From contig CM057461.1 of assembly GCA_030035585.1 (NCBI GenBank), positions 172,371,624-172,435,623 on the forward strand: DNA of 64,000 bases, written 5' to 3'. Numbering within the stretch: position 1 is the stretch's first letter; every line of letters begins with the position of its first letter. The stretch is from Dugong dugon (taxonomy: Eukaryota > Chordata > Mammalia > Sirenia > Dugongidae). Below the pieces are notes generated by a model. That model was not told the DNA's origin and made no database searches. It saw nothing but the letters and a program-made list of their open reading frames with translations. The position numbers and the translations under genes were made by a program. This document shows positions 56,101 to 59,100 of the stretch, in pieces.

Positions 56101-59100
56101 GACAGCACTGGGCAAAGAAAGTGGGTAATGCATATATGCTCTGGACTCAGAAAACAGCAGTTAGCTGTACCAGCCAGAATGTAAACCAGCAGGTTATTTT
56201 GAGAGGCTACAACCCAAATTTGAGTTTAGAGAGTCCCCAGTGACTGGGTCAGTCTGGGGGCTTCCAATACACATGCTAAAGATCTGCTGTTATGAAATGA
56301 GGGAAAATTGGGTCAAGAAAAACACTTTATATATATGCTTCATAGGAGCAGTAGATTTTAAAAAGTATAAGCAAGGTGTCATTTAAGGGGTTTTTTAATT
56401 GCACCAATTATTTTGCACTTGTATCTTAAGGTACTGTGATAGAACATTTATAGCAAAGTGTACTGTCAATGCCTTAAGAATAAGAGCAAAATCTAAGTCT
56501 CTACCTAGCCCCTCCCCATTCCAAAGAAAGAAAAAGCCCCTCTCTGAACTAAATTAAACAGAGGATACGGGAGTTGAAGTCAGAATTTTAATTAACTAAG
56601 ATGAATGGAAGTATTTTAATGCCTCACTACAGTTGGGTATATAGGAGAGGGAAGGAAATAAATGCTTTGTCAAAACACATATTAGTAATATTTCTAGATC
56701 TAGCTTCAGGTTTAATCAGATAACAAAGTGATAAGCAAATTGTCCTGTACAATACCGGCAGACATGCTTATGTCTAAATCACCCTGGAGATTGCTCATGG
56801 ACATACCTCTAATACTATAAATTCTTAAAATTTAGAGATATTATGCAGGATAGGGAAATCTTGAAAAATCTTAACCAAGAAAACAAATAAAATAAGAGAG
56901 AAAAGGATTAGAAGTTTGATTATCTGTTAAGTCCCAGTAATAGTGCAGACTTACAGTATCATCTATTTTTCTTTAGTGCTTAAAGTAGTTCCTCCAGCAA
57001 CTTTTTTTTTAATGACTGGAAATGATACTACCCGACTTTAGTAGAGCTAAATATATTTTGCAGGTAACCTTATGAATAAGTAGATGACCTAACCAGTAGG
57101 AAGGAGTTAGGGAAGAAAAGTGAAGAAGACATAAACAGGGATATCAGTGGCCAAGAGCCAACACACATGCGACTAGGCTGGATGAGGAGGGGGGAGTGGG
57201 GAAGCACGCATTATTTATTTGCTTGTTTGTTTTTTGCTAATATCTCTGCTCTCTGACATCACAACCATCCCAATGAAAATAGAGTTGCTAACAAATGGTG
57301 GCTGTGATGTATTAATTTATATGGGGAAGGGTATGAAAGTCAGATTGTTGACTGCTTTGAATTAAATTATTTTCCCATACAATTATCAAACCTGTATTAA
57401 GACCTACACATACAAGATGAGGAACAAGGAAGTATAAGAAAATATGTTCTCTACCCTCTAAGATCTTAGATACAGTCTTGTAGCAATGACAAACATTCAT
57501 GACAAAGAACACTGAACACAAAAGGCTTAGTGGAAGGCAGCACATGATAAATCACCAAGAAAATATTAAGGGAGTAAGTGCTAAATGTTATATCAGTTCA
57601 AATAAAGGGGAAAAAAAAATCAATGGGATCTTGGGAGGCGTTTGTAGAAATAGCTCAAGCTACCCTGCCACTTCTTTCATATTAACGCACATTTGCTTAT
57701 TTCTTTTATCTGAACACAACTAAAAAGAAAATACCATTCTATGACAAAAATCTGTTTCAAGTCAGTCACTGTATAGCAAATTAAAAGTTCTAGTGCTCTT
57801 CATATTCATCTTTTTGATTCAAAACAAGTTCAATTAGAAATATGACCATTAGGGTATTTTAAACAAATGATGTCACATGATATTATATAGTAGCATAAAT
57901 CCCCCCAAACACAATATATTTATCAAAATATGTTTAGTGTTCAGCAACAAACAACATCAGTTCACTTAGAATGAGGCCACCTTGTCAATATTACTGTGTT
58001 AAAGTTAACTTTTGTATGGATTTGAGTACATTGATTTTTGCTTCTAGGGATTTATAAAGATTACATACTTAAATTTTAAAATTTAGGTTAAAATAAGCAT
58101 TTATTTCTGAACTTTATAGGTTTTAAAATATTTTTTTCCCTAAAAAAATACCTGTAATAGTCTTTCTCTAAGTAGTCTGAAAATTATTAAATGTATTGAA
58201 CATAGTTTTTGAATGTCAAGGAAATATAACTGACTCCTTCAATAATAAAGTCCCCTACAGAACTATTTGAAATACCACCACTTGTCAGTTTGTCGCATAA
58301 AGATTGATATCCTAGGCATTGGTGAGCTGAAGTGGACTGGTGTCGGCCCTTTTGAATTAAACAATCATACGGTCTACTATGCCAGGAATGACAAATTGAA
58401 GAGGAATGGCATTGCATTCATCATCAAAAAGAACATTTCAAGATCTGTACTGAAGTACAACGCTGTCGGTGATAGGATAATATCCATACACCTACATGGA
58501 AGACCAGTTAATACAACTATTATTCAAATTTAGGCACCAACTGGTAATAACAAAGGTGAAGAAACTGAAGATTTTTACCAACTTCTGCAGTCTGAAATTG
58601 ATCAAACATGCAATCAAGATGCATTCATAATTACTTGTGATCAGAATGCGAAAGTTGGAAACAAAAAAGAAGGATGAGTGTTGGGAAATAGGGCCTTGGT
58701 GATGGAAACAATGCTAGAAATCACATGATAGAATTTTGCAAGACCAACCACTTATTCATTGCAAATACTTTTTTTCACAAACATAAATGGTGGAATACAA
58801 AGATAGACTACAAGACGGAATACAAAGGAATCAAACCTACTACATCTGTGGAAAGACAAGATGGAAAATCTCAATATAATCAGTCAGAACAAGGCCAGGG
58901 GCCGACCATGGAACAGATCTTCAATTGCTCATATCCAAGTTCAAGTTGAAGCTGAAGAAAATTAAAATAAGTCCACAAGAGCTAAAGTATGACCTTGAGT
59001 ATATCCTACCTGAATTTAGAGACCATCTCAAGAACAGATTTGACGCATTGAACACTAATGACCGTAGACCAGATGAGTTGTGGGATGACATCAAGGACAT